From Paramarasmius palmivorus (Eukaryota > Basidiomycota > Agaricomycetes > Agaricales > Marasmiaceae): a stretch of 64,000 nt of DNA. The stretch is from positions 310,001 to 374,000 of the forward strand of contig JAYKXP010000041.1 in assembly GCA_037176845.1 (NCBI GenBank), given 5' to 3'. The position numbers were made by a program, and so were the translations under genes. The notes beneath the pieces are model-generated. The model was not told the origin of the DNA. It was given only the letters and a program-made list of their open reading frames with translations, and ran no database searches. Within the stretch, counting starts at the first letter, position 1. The number at the start of each line of letters is the position of its first letter. This document shows, piece by piece, positions 10,781 through 22,540 of this stretch.

Positions 10781-13317
10781 CTACGCAGAACCCAGTACAA
10801 AGTCTTCCAACAGCTCTTCGAAATCTCCGACACTTGGAACGACGACGTTGCCTTTCTCGTCACTGTATCGGCCCACCCATTCCTCGACTACCTTCTTCAC
10901 ATTATCCACGCCGAAGCCGAAGAATTCGAACAAATCGGCCTGGGGGCCCGAATGTCCGAATCCTTGCATAGTCACGGATGCATGCGCATATCGTGCCCAA
11001 CCATATGATCCCCATGCCTCGATGGCAACGACTAACGACTGGGCAGAAGGAATGGTCTCCTTGCGGTAGGCGGCTGGTTGAAGGTCAAAGACGGAGAGGC
11101 ATGGTGCTGAAACAACTCGAACGTGGAATGAGTCGGAGGCCAGTTCTGAGGCGACTTTTACGGCGAGGCCTACTTCGGCACCAGTTCCAATCAACACAAG
11201 GTGTGGTATCGAGGATGACGACTCCCAGATAGTATAAGCACCTCGCCAAGCCTTTTGTCTGCTGCTACCGTCGAGGAGGGCAACGGGTTGTCGAGAAAGA
11301 CACAGTATAGTTGGACCGCCTTGCCCGGTGGTGTTCCCGTGGCTGCTATTCCCGTTCACAGCTGCTTGTCCGCTTACATGGTGTTTGGGTCCACGTGTCC
11401 AGGAGATAGCGTCTATCCAAGCCGCCATGGTTTCCTCTGCGTCAGCAGGTCGCCATAAACGGCAATTCGGCAGAGCACGGAAGAATGAGGGCAACGCGAT
11501 GGGTTGATGTGTCGGACCGTCTTCACCAATACCAATCGAATCGTGTGTGGACACCGCAATCTGCGAGATAGCTATTCAGTGACCGAGGTCCATTTGAAGC
11601 ACCATCACATACCGTTCTAAGACGCTGCAAAGCAGCCATTCGAATCGCAGGCAGAGCGTAGCCCATGAACATGAAGAAGGTCGAGAAGATAGGAAGAATG
11701 CCTCCTCCATCACGTCCAGGTGGTTGGGGGAAGTAAGCAGCTAAACCGTTGGCGATAGCAGCCATACTGTGTTCGCGAATGCCATAACGAATCTGGTGTC
11801 CTGAATAGTCGCCAAGACCCGACTCGGGCTAAATAAGAATCAAATCAGCAAAGGCTCCGTCGGTGAAAACACAGCATGCATACCTTTTGGAAGTCAACCA
11901 TTCCCTTCCAGTTGACGAAAGTCGATTCCATCAAATCAGCACTTCCGGCCACGAAATCGGGGAACTTCGGGGCCAAGGTCTGAATCACAATTCCGGAGCT
12001 CTTCCTCGTCGGCTGAGGTGCAGTTGGCAACTCCTCTTTCTTGGGTAGAAGATCCCTCCATCCTTCAGGTAACCGTCCTGATAAACGTCTCTGAAGTTCC
12101 GCGTACTCTGTTGGGTATGCCTCGGCATATCGGGCAGCTAACTCGTCCCATTCTTTCTGAACAGCGGCACCCTTGGCAGGGATACCTGAGAAGTGATCGT
12201 ACACCTGCTGAGGAACGACGAACTTCTCAGTAGGAGAAAAGCCAAGCTGCTCCTTCACATGCGCAACATCGTCATCTCCCAAAGCCTGACCATGAGTCAG
12301 GCATGTATCTGCTTTCTTCGAGCCATGGCCGATGATGGTCTCGATGACGACGAGGGTTGGTTGTCCTTTGTGTTGTCTGGCACGATTGAGGGCGTCAGTT
12401 ATAGCTGATATTTGCGCGTCTACGGTTGCCGTTGGTTTTTGATCGACGATGATCACGTTCCAGTGTGCGGCCTTGAAGCGAAGTGGGATGTCTTCCGTGA
12501 AGCAAAGGTCGATGCCTCCGTCGACGGTGATCTTATTTGCATCGTAGACTAGAACAAGGTTGTCGAGTCCAAGGTGACCTGCCACGGAGATGGCTGAGAG
12601 ATAGTTATTAGCGAGCATGCAAGAGAGACAAAGAGGTGACATCGAACCTTCTTGACCAACACCTTCTTGAAGACAACCATCGCCGGTCATACACCAAATA
12701 GTGTTATCGACGAGACCCTCAAAGCCAGGCCTATTGTATTGAGCTGCTAATTGTTTGGACGCGATAGCAAGGCCAACAGAGTTGGCAATTCCTTGGCCCT
12801 AGAACGCCTGATCAGCCTACTTCCAAAAACGATGGCCTATGCTCACCAAGGGTCCAGTAGTAACCTCGATACCAACTTCGTGCTCGATTTCAGGGTGTCC
12901 CGCTGCACGAGAAGTCTGGAAGTCGCGCGAGTGGTAGCGCTTTAATTCGGCGAGTGTCCAGACAGGATATCCGGTTAAATGGAGCATGATGTATTGAAGG
13001 AGGCATGCATGTCCAACGGATCTGAAGTGCGCTTTCAGAGCGATACTCAAGGAAGCAGAGTGTGTGAGTTACTTACAAAACGAATCTATCACGGTTGAAC
13101 CACAACGGGTCTTTGGGGTTATAGCGCATTACATCGCGCCATAGAGAAACACCGATGGGTCTAGTGAAGTAAAAGAAAGTCACTATCAACAGAGTCTCAG
13201 AGAAGACAACACTCACGCAGCACCCATCGCCGTCCCAGGGTGACCACCCTTATACTGCTGCACGAGGTCAGCTACGAGACATCGAATAGTGGAGACGACG
13301 AGATTGGAGTCAGCCAT
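10781..13317 (-). CDS. Transketolase, dihydroxyacetone-synthase type
   Basis: Multi-exon gene. Exon 1 is 13217-13317 ([19 protein letters not shown]...[11 protein letters not shown]), exon 2 is 13077-13160 (WFNRDRFVL), exon 3 is 12847-13021, exon 4 starts at 12798; later exons include 11845-12593 and 10781-11554. The thiamine-diphosphate site is visible as GDGCLQEG followed by a DANKI segment, and the Pyr domain has [29 protein letters not shown] and the C-terminal [12 protein letters not shown]. Details such as [20 protein letters not shown] and [11 protein letters not shown] match dihydroxyacetone synthase more closely than classic transketolase. The enzymes transfer two-carbon ketol units between sugar phosphates, or, in methylotrophic yeasts, to formaldehyde. 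The C-terminus (VLGSA) is not a peroxisomal PTS1 signal, so a cytosolic location is likely. Confidence 0.9.
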
Positions 13318-13370
13318 GAGGACCGTCGAGGGGGAGAAAGTGGTTCAAATGAAGCTGCAGAAAGTCTCTT

Positions 13371-13376
13371 TTTATA
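13371..13376 (-). promoter_or_regulatory. TATA-like box of the transketolase gene
   Basis: TATAAA on the minus strand, 54-59 bp upstream of ATG 13317. Confidence 0.45.
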
Positions 13377-14859
13377 TTCGACTGTCATGGCGGTCAAGAG
13401 CAAGAAGAGATATCCCAAACTTTCCGCTGCGGCTTCGTGTGGCTATTTCCTGGCCAAGATCCGATCTCCAAAACCCGCAGACCCCAGAGTGTAGCGTGGG
13501 GAAGCCTGGGGTATTGTTCGGCCGGGCGTATATGTACCCGTACCTCAGAGAGAAGGAAGTATATACTTCCGCCCTTAAGCCAAGCATGACCGAGTCGATG
13601 ATCCCTTTTTCAAGTTCAAGAGCGCAAAAAGGCGATTTCTGAGTATATGTGGGCCTGAGATTATAAACGAGGTGGAATAGAACGCCGTCCGGGCTTCCGT
13701 TTTGCCTAGTTTGATGCTGACACGCGGATTCGTGAACTATCGTCGGTCCAGTAAGTCTGCGAAGAGGTATGCCCCTTAACTGTCCCTAAGGTAAGTAAAA
13801 CTACACTGTTCATGAAACAAAGCACACTTACCGCTGAGCGTGATAAGCTGAGCCCGAGGCCTGATCTAACAGTGTCATTAGACAGAGCTGATACTTCGAT
13901 GAATATGGCGAAGAGCACTCGCGCTCTGTTGTAAATGTTGGGCCTGAATCAGTTGAGGATGCGGTATATTTCCATTTCGTGTAATGGTTGTAGTGACTTC
14001 TTGCTCTCTGTAGAGCTGGGGGCGTTGAGTCGTCCATTCGTCTAGGCTACTTGCCAATTGTGTGTACGGTGAGTCTTCCGAATGACGTTCTTGCCCTGCA
14101 AATATCAACTTGAGTCACAATGTTCCCGATATTTGCACCGGTCACGACGAGAGCAAGCAGGCAGTACACTCACCTGCTCAACATCATCTAATCGTTCGTT
14201 CCTCGTTCCTCGCTCCTTCACTGAGCATTATTATCCTTCTATTTGAACACCAGTCTTCTGATTGTGAATGTCTTTATTGGTGAGGCTCGATCCATTTGAG
14301 TGGAGTAACGATAGAGTATGAGAGTGAATCCAGAAGCGCTGTTATGACGAGGGAAAAGTTGTGAGAGGAAGAGCATAAGACGGGGCATTGCGATAGTCAT
14401 TCGAGAGTAGACATTATTGCGAGGCGTAAAAAATTCCCGTCAAGCTGAGTCAAAATCGATCAAGGTAGTATTGGTGAGGGAATCGAGATAAAGAAGAGCA
14501 TGGTGGTGGTTCGTGCGTCGCAGCATCCGTCGGTCGGTTATCTTAGAATAGCAGCTCCTCAACAACGAGGAACATTCTCTCAGATACCTCTTCTGCGCAT
14601 CGGATTCATTCGCATCGATATAATCAAGCGACAAGCCCAGTCTCCATGAACATTTCGAATAATGTCTAGGCGCGTTTTCCCCACTCGATGCAATCATACC
14701 ATTCCTACTACTACATACTTACGCGCTCATTCTGAGCACTAGATCTCGGGTTAGCGCTAGCCCTTTACATTGGTTCAATCATTCGAGAGGAAGATTCGTG
14801 TTAGTACTACATAGTATTGAAGTTACACATTTGTTCTTTCATTCTAGGCTTCTCATAGC
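13377..14859. other. Intergenic stretch, no convincing gene
   Basis: About 1.5 kb between transketolase and the end of the repeat gene. Short minus-strand frames at 13878-14108 and 14440-14697 (the latter opens with a real ATG) could be exons of an unrecognised gene but have no family resemblance and no clear splice partners. Confidence 0.4.
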
Positions 14860-17800
14860 TCACAAGCCGCCTCCCAACCCGCTAGATTTTCCACCAGTGC
14901 TGCTTGTTAATCTTCCTGTACCGCCTGTTACGCCTCCGGTGGATGCCCCAGAGCTTCCAGAAGTCGACCCAGATGAACTACTTGAGCCTGCGGCTGAACC
15001 TCCAGTCGAGCTTCCAGAACCACCTGAGCCGCCCGCTAAACCATTAGAGATCAAGTTCGTAGGGTTACTTGAACTTGCAGAGCTGCTGGAACTTCCGGAG
15101 CCTGCAACACCCCCGATAGCAGTCGCAATACCTGAACCACCTGAGCTGCTGCCAAAAGCTTCGGTCGACGTGGTACGCGAGCTCGTGGAGGTACTGGGGT
15201 ATTTCGATTGATTCGGATGGTCACAGGTCACAAGGGTCAAAATTTCCGAAAATTTTCGGATGGTCACAGGCCGCGGAGGGTCTGTCCGAATTGCCTCGGA
15301 ATGTGACCTCCGAAAAGCGCCCAATTTTCGTCCAAATTTGGCAGGTTCTGGGCGCCAAATCCGAAAAATTTCGGCGGTCACAGACCGCCAGCGCCCCATC
15401 CGAACCTCGAAATCCGGATGGCGAGGTCACAGGTCACAGGCCGTCCGAATCAATCGAAATACCCCAGTACTCGTTGACGTTGATCCTGTATTGACAGAGA
15501 CGCTGGCACTTTGCGTAACGCTGCTAACGACACTTCGCAAGGTCCCGATCAAGTCGCCGGTATTTCCTGAAACCCCTGTTGAATCGCTAGAGCTCGAGCT
15601 CGTGACGCTACTTGGGCTTGCAGAGCTGGTGGAACTTCCAGGAACGCCGGATGAGCTGCTTATTCCCCCTGTAACGCCTCCAGGGCCAGTCACGGAACCT
15701 AAACCACCTACAACATCAGTAAGTTTACATCATGCCCTTTTTCGGCACGCCAGCGACACGCAGGCAACCTTTTCGGCACGCTGGCCAAAGGTGGCAGGCT
15801 AGACCCACTTTACCTAAAGGTCGGCCAATTTTTTCGGTCCGAGGAGACCCTAGTAAAGGCCGAAAAGGTGCCAAAGGCGGCAGGCGGCAGGCTAGGTACC
15901 TCTCCCGAAAGGTTGCTTCGTCGTCAAACTGACCGTGGACCAAAAATCATTTCATATATAGACTAGATATGTGATATACTAGGATTAGTATTACATAGGA
16001 CACAAAATTGGAGGCATCTAAGTCAAAGAACCAAGAAGAAGCCAAGCCTGAGCAAGTGCGGGAATCGGCACTGGTATCAAGAAACGGGTAATCTGCTGTT
16101 CCATTTTTCGGACGCTTTGGACACTTTCCAGGCATACTATGTCAAAAAATATGTTAATCATACATCCTATGAATTCATAGAATAGTCATTGTATATACAT
16201 TTATTGTATCCCGAATGTCAAGTCATCAGCCTTTTCGACCTTTCGACCGTTGGCCTGCGAAAAGGTCGAAAAGGCCGGAAAGGCCCGAAAAGGCCCGAAG
16301 GCAAATTGTTAACTTACTGATGAATGGCACCAGAACCTGCTAATGCTCCAGATGTGCTGCTTGAGCTTGCAGAAGTACTCGTCGTCAAACCTGTAATAAC
16401 AGGAACCGCAGCACTTTGCGTAGCGTCGGTGACAACACTCGCTGAAGTTCCAGTCAAGTTGCCGGAACTGCCGGAAGTAGAACCACTGGAGCTCCCGGAA
16501 GTGCTTGCCAAGCTACTTGTCCCTGTGATGCCCCCAGTGCTAATCGTGGAACCTGAACCACCTAAAACATCGGCAACACCTCCAACTGACGTTCCAGATA
16601 TCGAGTTCCCAGAACTACTCGTCGACAACCCTGTAGTACCAGAGGCACCGGCGCTTTGTGTAACGCTGCTGACCACGCTAACCAAGGTTGTGATCAAGTC
16701 ACCGGAACTACCAGTACTTCCGGAGTTGTTTGAGCTCCCTGATGAGCCACTGTTGCCCGAGATCGCACTCGAAGTGTTGCTTGAGCTGACAGAACCTCCG
16801 GCGAGACTACTGGCAGAGTTTTCCAACGTTCCCGCATCCCCAGTGCTGCTGGAAGTACCAGAACCTCCGGTAGTGATACCTGAGGTACCTATAGAGTTGC
16901 TTGAGTTGCTCGAAGTTGAGCTGCTGGTAACTGTACCTAAAGTATCAACAGTGGTACTTGGGCCGCTTGAAGTTCCGATTGCACTTCCGGTAATGCCGCC
17001 CAATGTCCCTGAACTTCCGGTGCCGCCAGAAGTACTGGAACCTCCGGTAGCGCCACTGTTGACTGCTCCTAAGGTTCCGTTTGCGCTATCCAAGCTCGAA
17101 GCACCGATAGAACTACTGGTAATGCTTCCCAATGTTCCAGTCGAGGTCGCGGAATCAGCACCTAAACTCGTACTTTCCAATGCCGTACCGGAACCATTCT
17201 CGCCAGTCAAACCACTGGTTGTAGTTGTACCATTGGTGATATCGCCCGAATTACCTGCATCTCCAGACGTCCCAGATCCGGTGACGACGCTAGTGACGGC
17301 TCCTAATGTTGCACTCGGGCTCACGGGATTAACCGAGATTCCTGTAGCACTTGCAATAGCGCCTGCGAGGGTACTGACCAAATTTCCAGAGTCAGTTGAG
17401 TTTGAACCTCCAGTCAGTCCATCGGTGGCGCCGCTCAACGACTCAGCTGAACCTCCCGAAGTACTCGCACTTCCGGAATCGACCGCACTACCTGTCAAAC
17501 TGCCAGTGCTGTTTGCTGCTCCAGTTGAATTTCCCGTGCCAGTGCTGCTCGAATTACTCGAAGCTCCCGTTAAGCCACTTGCTACGCTTTCTGTAACGCT
17601 CCCGGAACCACTTCCCAACGATTCCGTATCTCCAGAACTGCTGGTACCATTGGTCACGCCATTAGCGACATTTCCCAGGGTCTCAGTGAGACTTCCAGCG
17701 TTACTCGAGTCACCAGAACCTGCACTCGGACCACCTGAAGCGCCGTCCAATGATCCCACAACACCAGTCAGATTGGTATTTCCTGTTGTTGTGGTTGAGG

Positions 17801-20800
17801 TACCAGCCGAAATCGCCGAGCTGGCAAGGCCATCGGTAACGCCTCCCAAAGTCCCATTCGAACCTCCAGCTATGTCGCTGGCATTGTTGGCACTCTCTGA
17901 ATTAGTTGAGCCAGCAGAGGTTCCTGTCAAAGTACCAGTTGATACACCGGTGTTGCTCGAGTTATTTAAATTCGTCGAGCCTCCCGTTGCGTCCTCCAGA
18001 GTCCCAGAGTCAGCTGTGCCACTCAAGGTGGTGGCATCGCTTGAAACTTCGCTTGGATCGCTTGATTGTCCAGTTAAGTTGTCGGTAGTATTTCCCAAGG
18101 TGCCACCTGCACTTCTAGTCAGTTCATTGAATCTTTTATGTAGTATTTCGGATTTACCTGAAATACCCAACTCATTGGTGACGTTTCCTAAAACTCCGGA
18201 ATTATCTGACCCGTTGGAGCTGGTCAGGTTTCCTGTGACGTTTCCTAGCACTCCACCCGTGGCTGCACTAGTCGCATTGTTGAGGGCGTCAGAATCTTCC
18301 GAGCCATTTGAAACTCCCACTGCGGTTCCTATGGTTGAGATTGAACTACCCGAGGCGCTTCCCGAAGTGTCACCAATTGAATCGCCACTTGTACTACTGG
18401 ATACACCTGTTGAACCATCTCAGTCAGCCCGTCGGTTACATGACCTATACTCTGAGATTACCTGAGCTATCCACATCGCTTGCGACATTCCCCAAAGCTC
18501 CAGAATTCTGTGAAGTATTTGTACCAGCCAGGTTACCAGTTGAAGCTCCGGCATTGCTCGAGCTCGTTAAGCCTTCCGTTTCATTTCCCAAGGTTTCAGA
18601 GCTACCTGAGCCAGTTAAATCACTGGTAGTATCACCCAGAGTTCCGCCAATCGAGTTGGATAGTCCTCCGGTCAAACCATTGGTAGCATTTCCAACGGCG
18701 TCGCCTGGAGTTTTAGTTAGTCATTGCAAAAGCGCATTAGACGGATTCATGGGTTCACCTGAAGTACCCGAACTGTCAATGGCGGACGTTCCAGATTCGC
18801 CTAAGCTATCAGAACTAGTGAGATTTGTGGCTCCAAGTGCGCTAATCGCCGGGCTACTTGAGTTGGTAAGGACTGCTGTCACGCCACCTGTAGTTCCCGT
18901 GGTATTGCTGATTACGCTATCGAGCGTTCCAGAATCACCCGAGCCAACTGAGCTTCCTGTCAAAGTTCCCAACGTTCCAGTGTTATTTGAACTGCCTGAA
19001 CTTGTCAAGCTTCCCGTAGTGTTTCCGAGAGTCCCGCTATCCGTATTGCCCAAACTACCAGTCGAACCATTGGCAGTGCCTCCTAAAGTGTTGCCTGAGA
19101 TAACAGTTAGCCCATTAACCACATCACTGATCTTCCGGAATTACCTGAACTGTCCACGCCATCAGTGATATTTTCCAAACCAGAATTGGCTAAACCATCC
19201 GACCCAATTAGGCCACCAGTTGCACCAGCCACAGTTCCGGTTAAGGCTCCAGCAGTGCTCGAAGTGTTCGAACTCGTTAGACCTTCTGTGGCATCCCCCA
19301 ATGTCCCAGACGAGTTGGTCAAATCACCAGAGGTGTTACCCAGAGTTCCACCGATTGAAACGCTCGACCCTTCGGTCAAACCGTCGGTGATGCTTCCTAA
19401 TGCGTCACCTGAACTTCTCTTCAGCGGAAAATGTATTACTCAATGATGCAAACTCACCTGAAGTGCCCAAACCACCGGTGACGTTTCCCAAAGTCCCGCT
19501 ACCTGAATCGACTGAACTTCCCGTTATTCCGCTGGTCGCATTACTGAGCATTCCAGAATCCCCTGAGCTGGTCAAGCCTCCCGATGCACTCCCCAATGTT
19601 TCTGAGGCCGAACTCCCCGTATTGTTCAAGGTATCCGCTGCGCTCCCCGAAGCGTTACTGACTGAATCGCCAGTCGTACCACCACCAACACCTCCCAGAG
19701 GACTGGTTAAACCACCGGTTACGCTGCCCGATGTATCTGCAGGATCTGCACTTCCGACACTTCCCGTTGTGTTTGCTATCGTCCCAGTGGAACCAATGTC
19801 ACTGGTGCCAGGCAAAACTGAATTTGTCGCGCTTCCTGATGTCGCACTCAATTCTCCGGTATCGCCTAAAGTGCTTGAACTTGTTACCCCAACATTACTT
19901 CCCAGCGATCCAGTCAAACCGTTCGAAGGGGAACCTCCACTTGCGCTATTTGTAGTGTTTCCCAATACGCCGGATTCACTTGCACCGGCACTGGTTAACA
20001 CTCCGTTGGATCCACTAGTAACGTCTCCAAGTGTCCCAGCCGCCGAATCATCAGCATCACCCAAACTGGTCAAACCATTCGTAGCAGCTCCCGTTGCGCC
20101 ATCTACAGCTCCTGTGACGTTACTAGTTGTACCTGGCATCCCAGCTTCACTGGCGCCAATCGTGCTTCCTGTTGCAGCTCCCAATGTTCCAGTTTCATTT
20201 GAATTGGTCACGCTCGTTAAGCTTCCTTCGACGCTTCCGAGAGTGTTGCTGCCGGTATCACCCAACCCATTTGTCAGAGTACCGGTGGTGTTTTCTAAAG
20301 TCTCTCCTAATATCACTGTAAACTCATTTGTCATATCACCGAAGATTTTGGACTTACCCGAGCTATCCAAACCGCTAGTAGCATTCCCCAAGACGCCGGG
20401 ATTGTTCGAATCATTTGAACTGGTCAGGCCATTAGTCGCACCCGCCACGGTTCCAGTTAACGTTCCAGCAACACCTGAGCTGTTTGAATTTGTTACACCT
20501 TCTGTAGCATCCCCCAACGCTCCAGATGAACCAGTCAAATTGGTGGTGCTGCTCAGAGTTCCACTTAAGTTGCTCGAGGCGTCAGTGGAAACATTGGTGG
20601 CATTTTCCAAAGTATCACCTAAATCCTTTGTTAGTCCATCATACACGACACGCAACGTTCCAAAGTTACCTGAAGTACCCAAACCACTAGTCGCATCATT
20701 GAGAGCTCCGGTACCGTTCAAGCCACTGGTGATGCTTCCCAATGTTCCAGAGGCGTCTGAACTACCGATGAATGATAGACACGTCTAAAAGAATTCTTAG

Positions 20801-20933
20801 TTTTCTGTCAGTTTTCTATGTAAAGCAAAAAGACGTACCATTCTGTTTTTTTTTTTCGAAGATCCTTCTTATCTCTCAAGACCCTCTTCTCAGCTTCTCG
20901 TCTAGTTCTCGATACGCTTTCTACGTTCTTCAT
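14860..20933 (-). CDS. Giant Ser/Gly/Thr/Asn-rich repeat protein of GTLGNVT type
   Basis: Minus-strand gene of about 6 kb, from ATG 20931-20933 to TGA 14860-14862. After a short charged N-terminus (MKNVESVSRTRREAEKRVL...) the protein consists of degenerate repeats with cores such as GTLGNATSGLDSSG and GVLGNVTNELGISG. Many NVT/NLT/NGS sequons are present. The intron at 20762-20838 joins the N-terminus in frame. Further introns of about 50 bp recur near 20630-20680, 20309-20359, 19405-19455, 19092-19147, 18707-18757, 18445-18480 and 18110-18165, typically after a TTCAG or CTCAG. A 610-bp intron spans 15708-16317. No signal peptide or GPI site is apparent, so the usual adhesin or wall role is not supported. 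A MITE interrupts the coding sequence at 15194-15467. The exact N-terminus and last exons are uncertain. No function is recognised. Confidence 0.6.
15194..15467. mobile_element. MITE with TA target duplication inside the repeat gene
   Basis: Near-perfect terminal inverted repeats: CTGGGGTATTTCGATTGATT at the left and its complement at the right, extending at least 24 bp, flanked by TA (within GTAC) on both sides. The body is 274 bp, with several GGTCACAG direct and inverted motifs and palindromic AAATTTTCGG stretches, and has no coding capacity of its own. TA duplication and size fit a non-autonomous Tc1/mariner-type element. It lies between exon sequences encoding STSTST and STSSRTTST of the repeat gene. 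Confidence 0.85.
15730..16300. mobile_element. Degenerate inserted element inside a 610-bp intron
   Basis: The intron 15708-16317 is about ten times longer than its neighbours. Its donor and acceptor edges look like an ordinary short intron, while the interior is rich in repeated GGCCGAAAAGG, GGCCTTTTCG and CCTTTTCGACC motifs on both strands near each end, with an AT-rich centre. This fits an old non-coding transposon insertion. Precise ends and target duplication could not be set. Confidence 0.45.
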
Positions 20934-21148
20934 GTAACGCGTAGGAATTGAGTCTTGCCTGGGTACAGAGGTTTCAGTTTTAGTGTCGTGGAGACTGGGA
21001 GAGACAAGTGAGGACGTACTTCCCACGCCTCTAGCGCTCCTTCGCCTGCGCTGAAGCTTGAAGGATAGGTAGTGACAATCCGAAACAGCCTTAGTTACAT
21101 GAGTATTCTATAGCGTTCCTAAACAACTTTGACATGCTCGCTCGAGTG
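20934..21148. other. Short intergenic stretch
   Basis: Upstream of the repeat-gene ATG. The minus-strand frame of its first exon stays open for about 60 codons upstream without an ATG, so a further 5' exon cannot be excluded. No TATA element was recognised. Confidence 0.4.
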
Positions 21149-22540
21149 CTACCATCCCAACCAGCCCAAATTCAAACTGTGCTTGCCCACCACCGTGTTC
21201 AGGAACGGATTCCGTCCTTGTGGTTTAGGATAGAACATCATATGCTCTCCTCCAAAACGACCTCCAGAGTCTATATGAGTCCTCATAGCCTCTACCGCAC
21301 TGTCCGTATCCGCAAACTCAATGTACCCCTGCCGACGTTTTGGGTAGGCTACCACTCCAGGGTAAGTACTCGTCCTGACTACCACTCCAAATTTGGAAAA
21401 CTCTTCTTTCAGTTTCGCCTCAATCTCCCCGCGTTCGGATTCGTTGATTGTTCCCTCAATCGGGCCTCTTTTCGATTCTTCCATCTCTTGTTTGACTCCT
21501 TCGAGTCCCAGTTCGTCGGTTCGCCGCGGGAGACCCATCTTGAGAAACCTAGCTATACCCAATTGCGAAGCTAACCAGCGATGTTCGCTGAACGGGGATT
21601 GCTCAGGCCATTGTGAGGAGGTTTTGAATAGACCCTTTTTGGCATTTTGGTCGAGGAAGAATGTTGAGTGAACGGGCTCGACAAATTTCACTGCCTGATA
21701 GTATGTTAAGTGAAGGGCGCATAGCGTACAAGTTCGGAGAGAGACGTACCAACACATTTCCTTCCAGAATTCTACAACTCTCAACTTCAAGCCACGCAAC
21801 CAGACCACGAAAATGAGCCCAGTTTGCCTCGTTTGGCTCGAAATCAAGTAGATGAACCAGGTTGTGAGCCGTACCCGGTAGACTTTTGCCTTGGAATTTG
21901 GGTATGGGGTCTAGCTTGGGAAATGGCCTGACATCCCGCTGGACGGAGCCAATGTCAAAAGGAACGTGTGTTATGTCTTCTGGAGGTAAGCTTTTGGCTG
22001 CCTATCTTGGATAAATGAGTACTGTAACGATGATGCAAGCAACACGGTGAACATTGGTTGGACATGCACCTTGGCCGCATCGTCTAATCTCGCAAACGTT
22101 ATAGAGAACTGTCGTTCCCTTGTAGCACCTTCTGGTTCTAGCTCTTCCACATCAACCACCAACCCAAACGTTTTAAATCGCTCCCTGACATCGTCGATAC
22201 CCATAGCGCGAGTATCCTCTTCGCTTCTCGCTATCCAAACAAACGTCCGTGACTCGCCTCTCCAAAGCTTCACCAAAGCAGTCGAGTTGAGTCTTGTCCC
22301 CGTTTCGGATGGCTGAGCATTTGTAGCATGGGCTTGTGAAAATCGTGAGGCGACGCGAGAGTCAAGAAAATTGATGTAGCAAGTTTTGTCTGGGTAGATT
22401 TGAACGTTTTCTATAGGTTCATAGGGACGGAGATCATCGTAAGTGAGTGGTAATCCTCGGATTTTCGCAGAACGAGAGTGGTGGGAAGTTGTAGAAACGC
22501 GAAAATGCCGCCAACGAAAAGGCCGGAGGGAAGAGGTCAT
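21149..22540 (-). CDS. RRM-type protein, paralog 1 of 3 (possible mitochondrial presequence)
   Basis: Starts at ATG 22538-22540 (MTSSLRPFRWRHFRVSTTS), with introns near 22000-22065 and 21690-21760. The first about 25 residues are rich in Arg, Ser and His and lack acidic residues, suggesting a mitochondrial targeting peptide. The following region (KIRGLPLTYDDLRPYEPIE) and a second region, ending in GYIEFADTDSAVEAM, have the beta-alpha-beta layout of RNA-recognition motifs. The conserved SRTFVW and WPEQSPFSEHRWLASQLGIAR blocks recur in the two neighbouring copies. The family is agaricomycete and not characterised to my knowledge; RNA binding in mitochondria is inference. A CTATAAA box lies about 50 bp upstream. 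Confidence 0.75.

Noticed and set aside
15717..16321. TCAGTAAGTT-type inverted ends of the 610-bp intron
   Set aside because: Explained as the donor GTAAGTT and the branch-like TTACTGA of an ordinary intron, not transposon TIRs.
16324..18465. 713-codon plus-strand frame (Pro/Leu/Val-rich)
   Set aside because: Opposite strand has matching introns and repeat units; this frame is a composition artefact.
19400..20788. 462-codon plus-strand frame
   Set aside because: Same reason; lies antisense to the repeat gene's exons.
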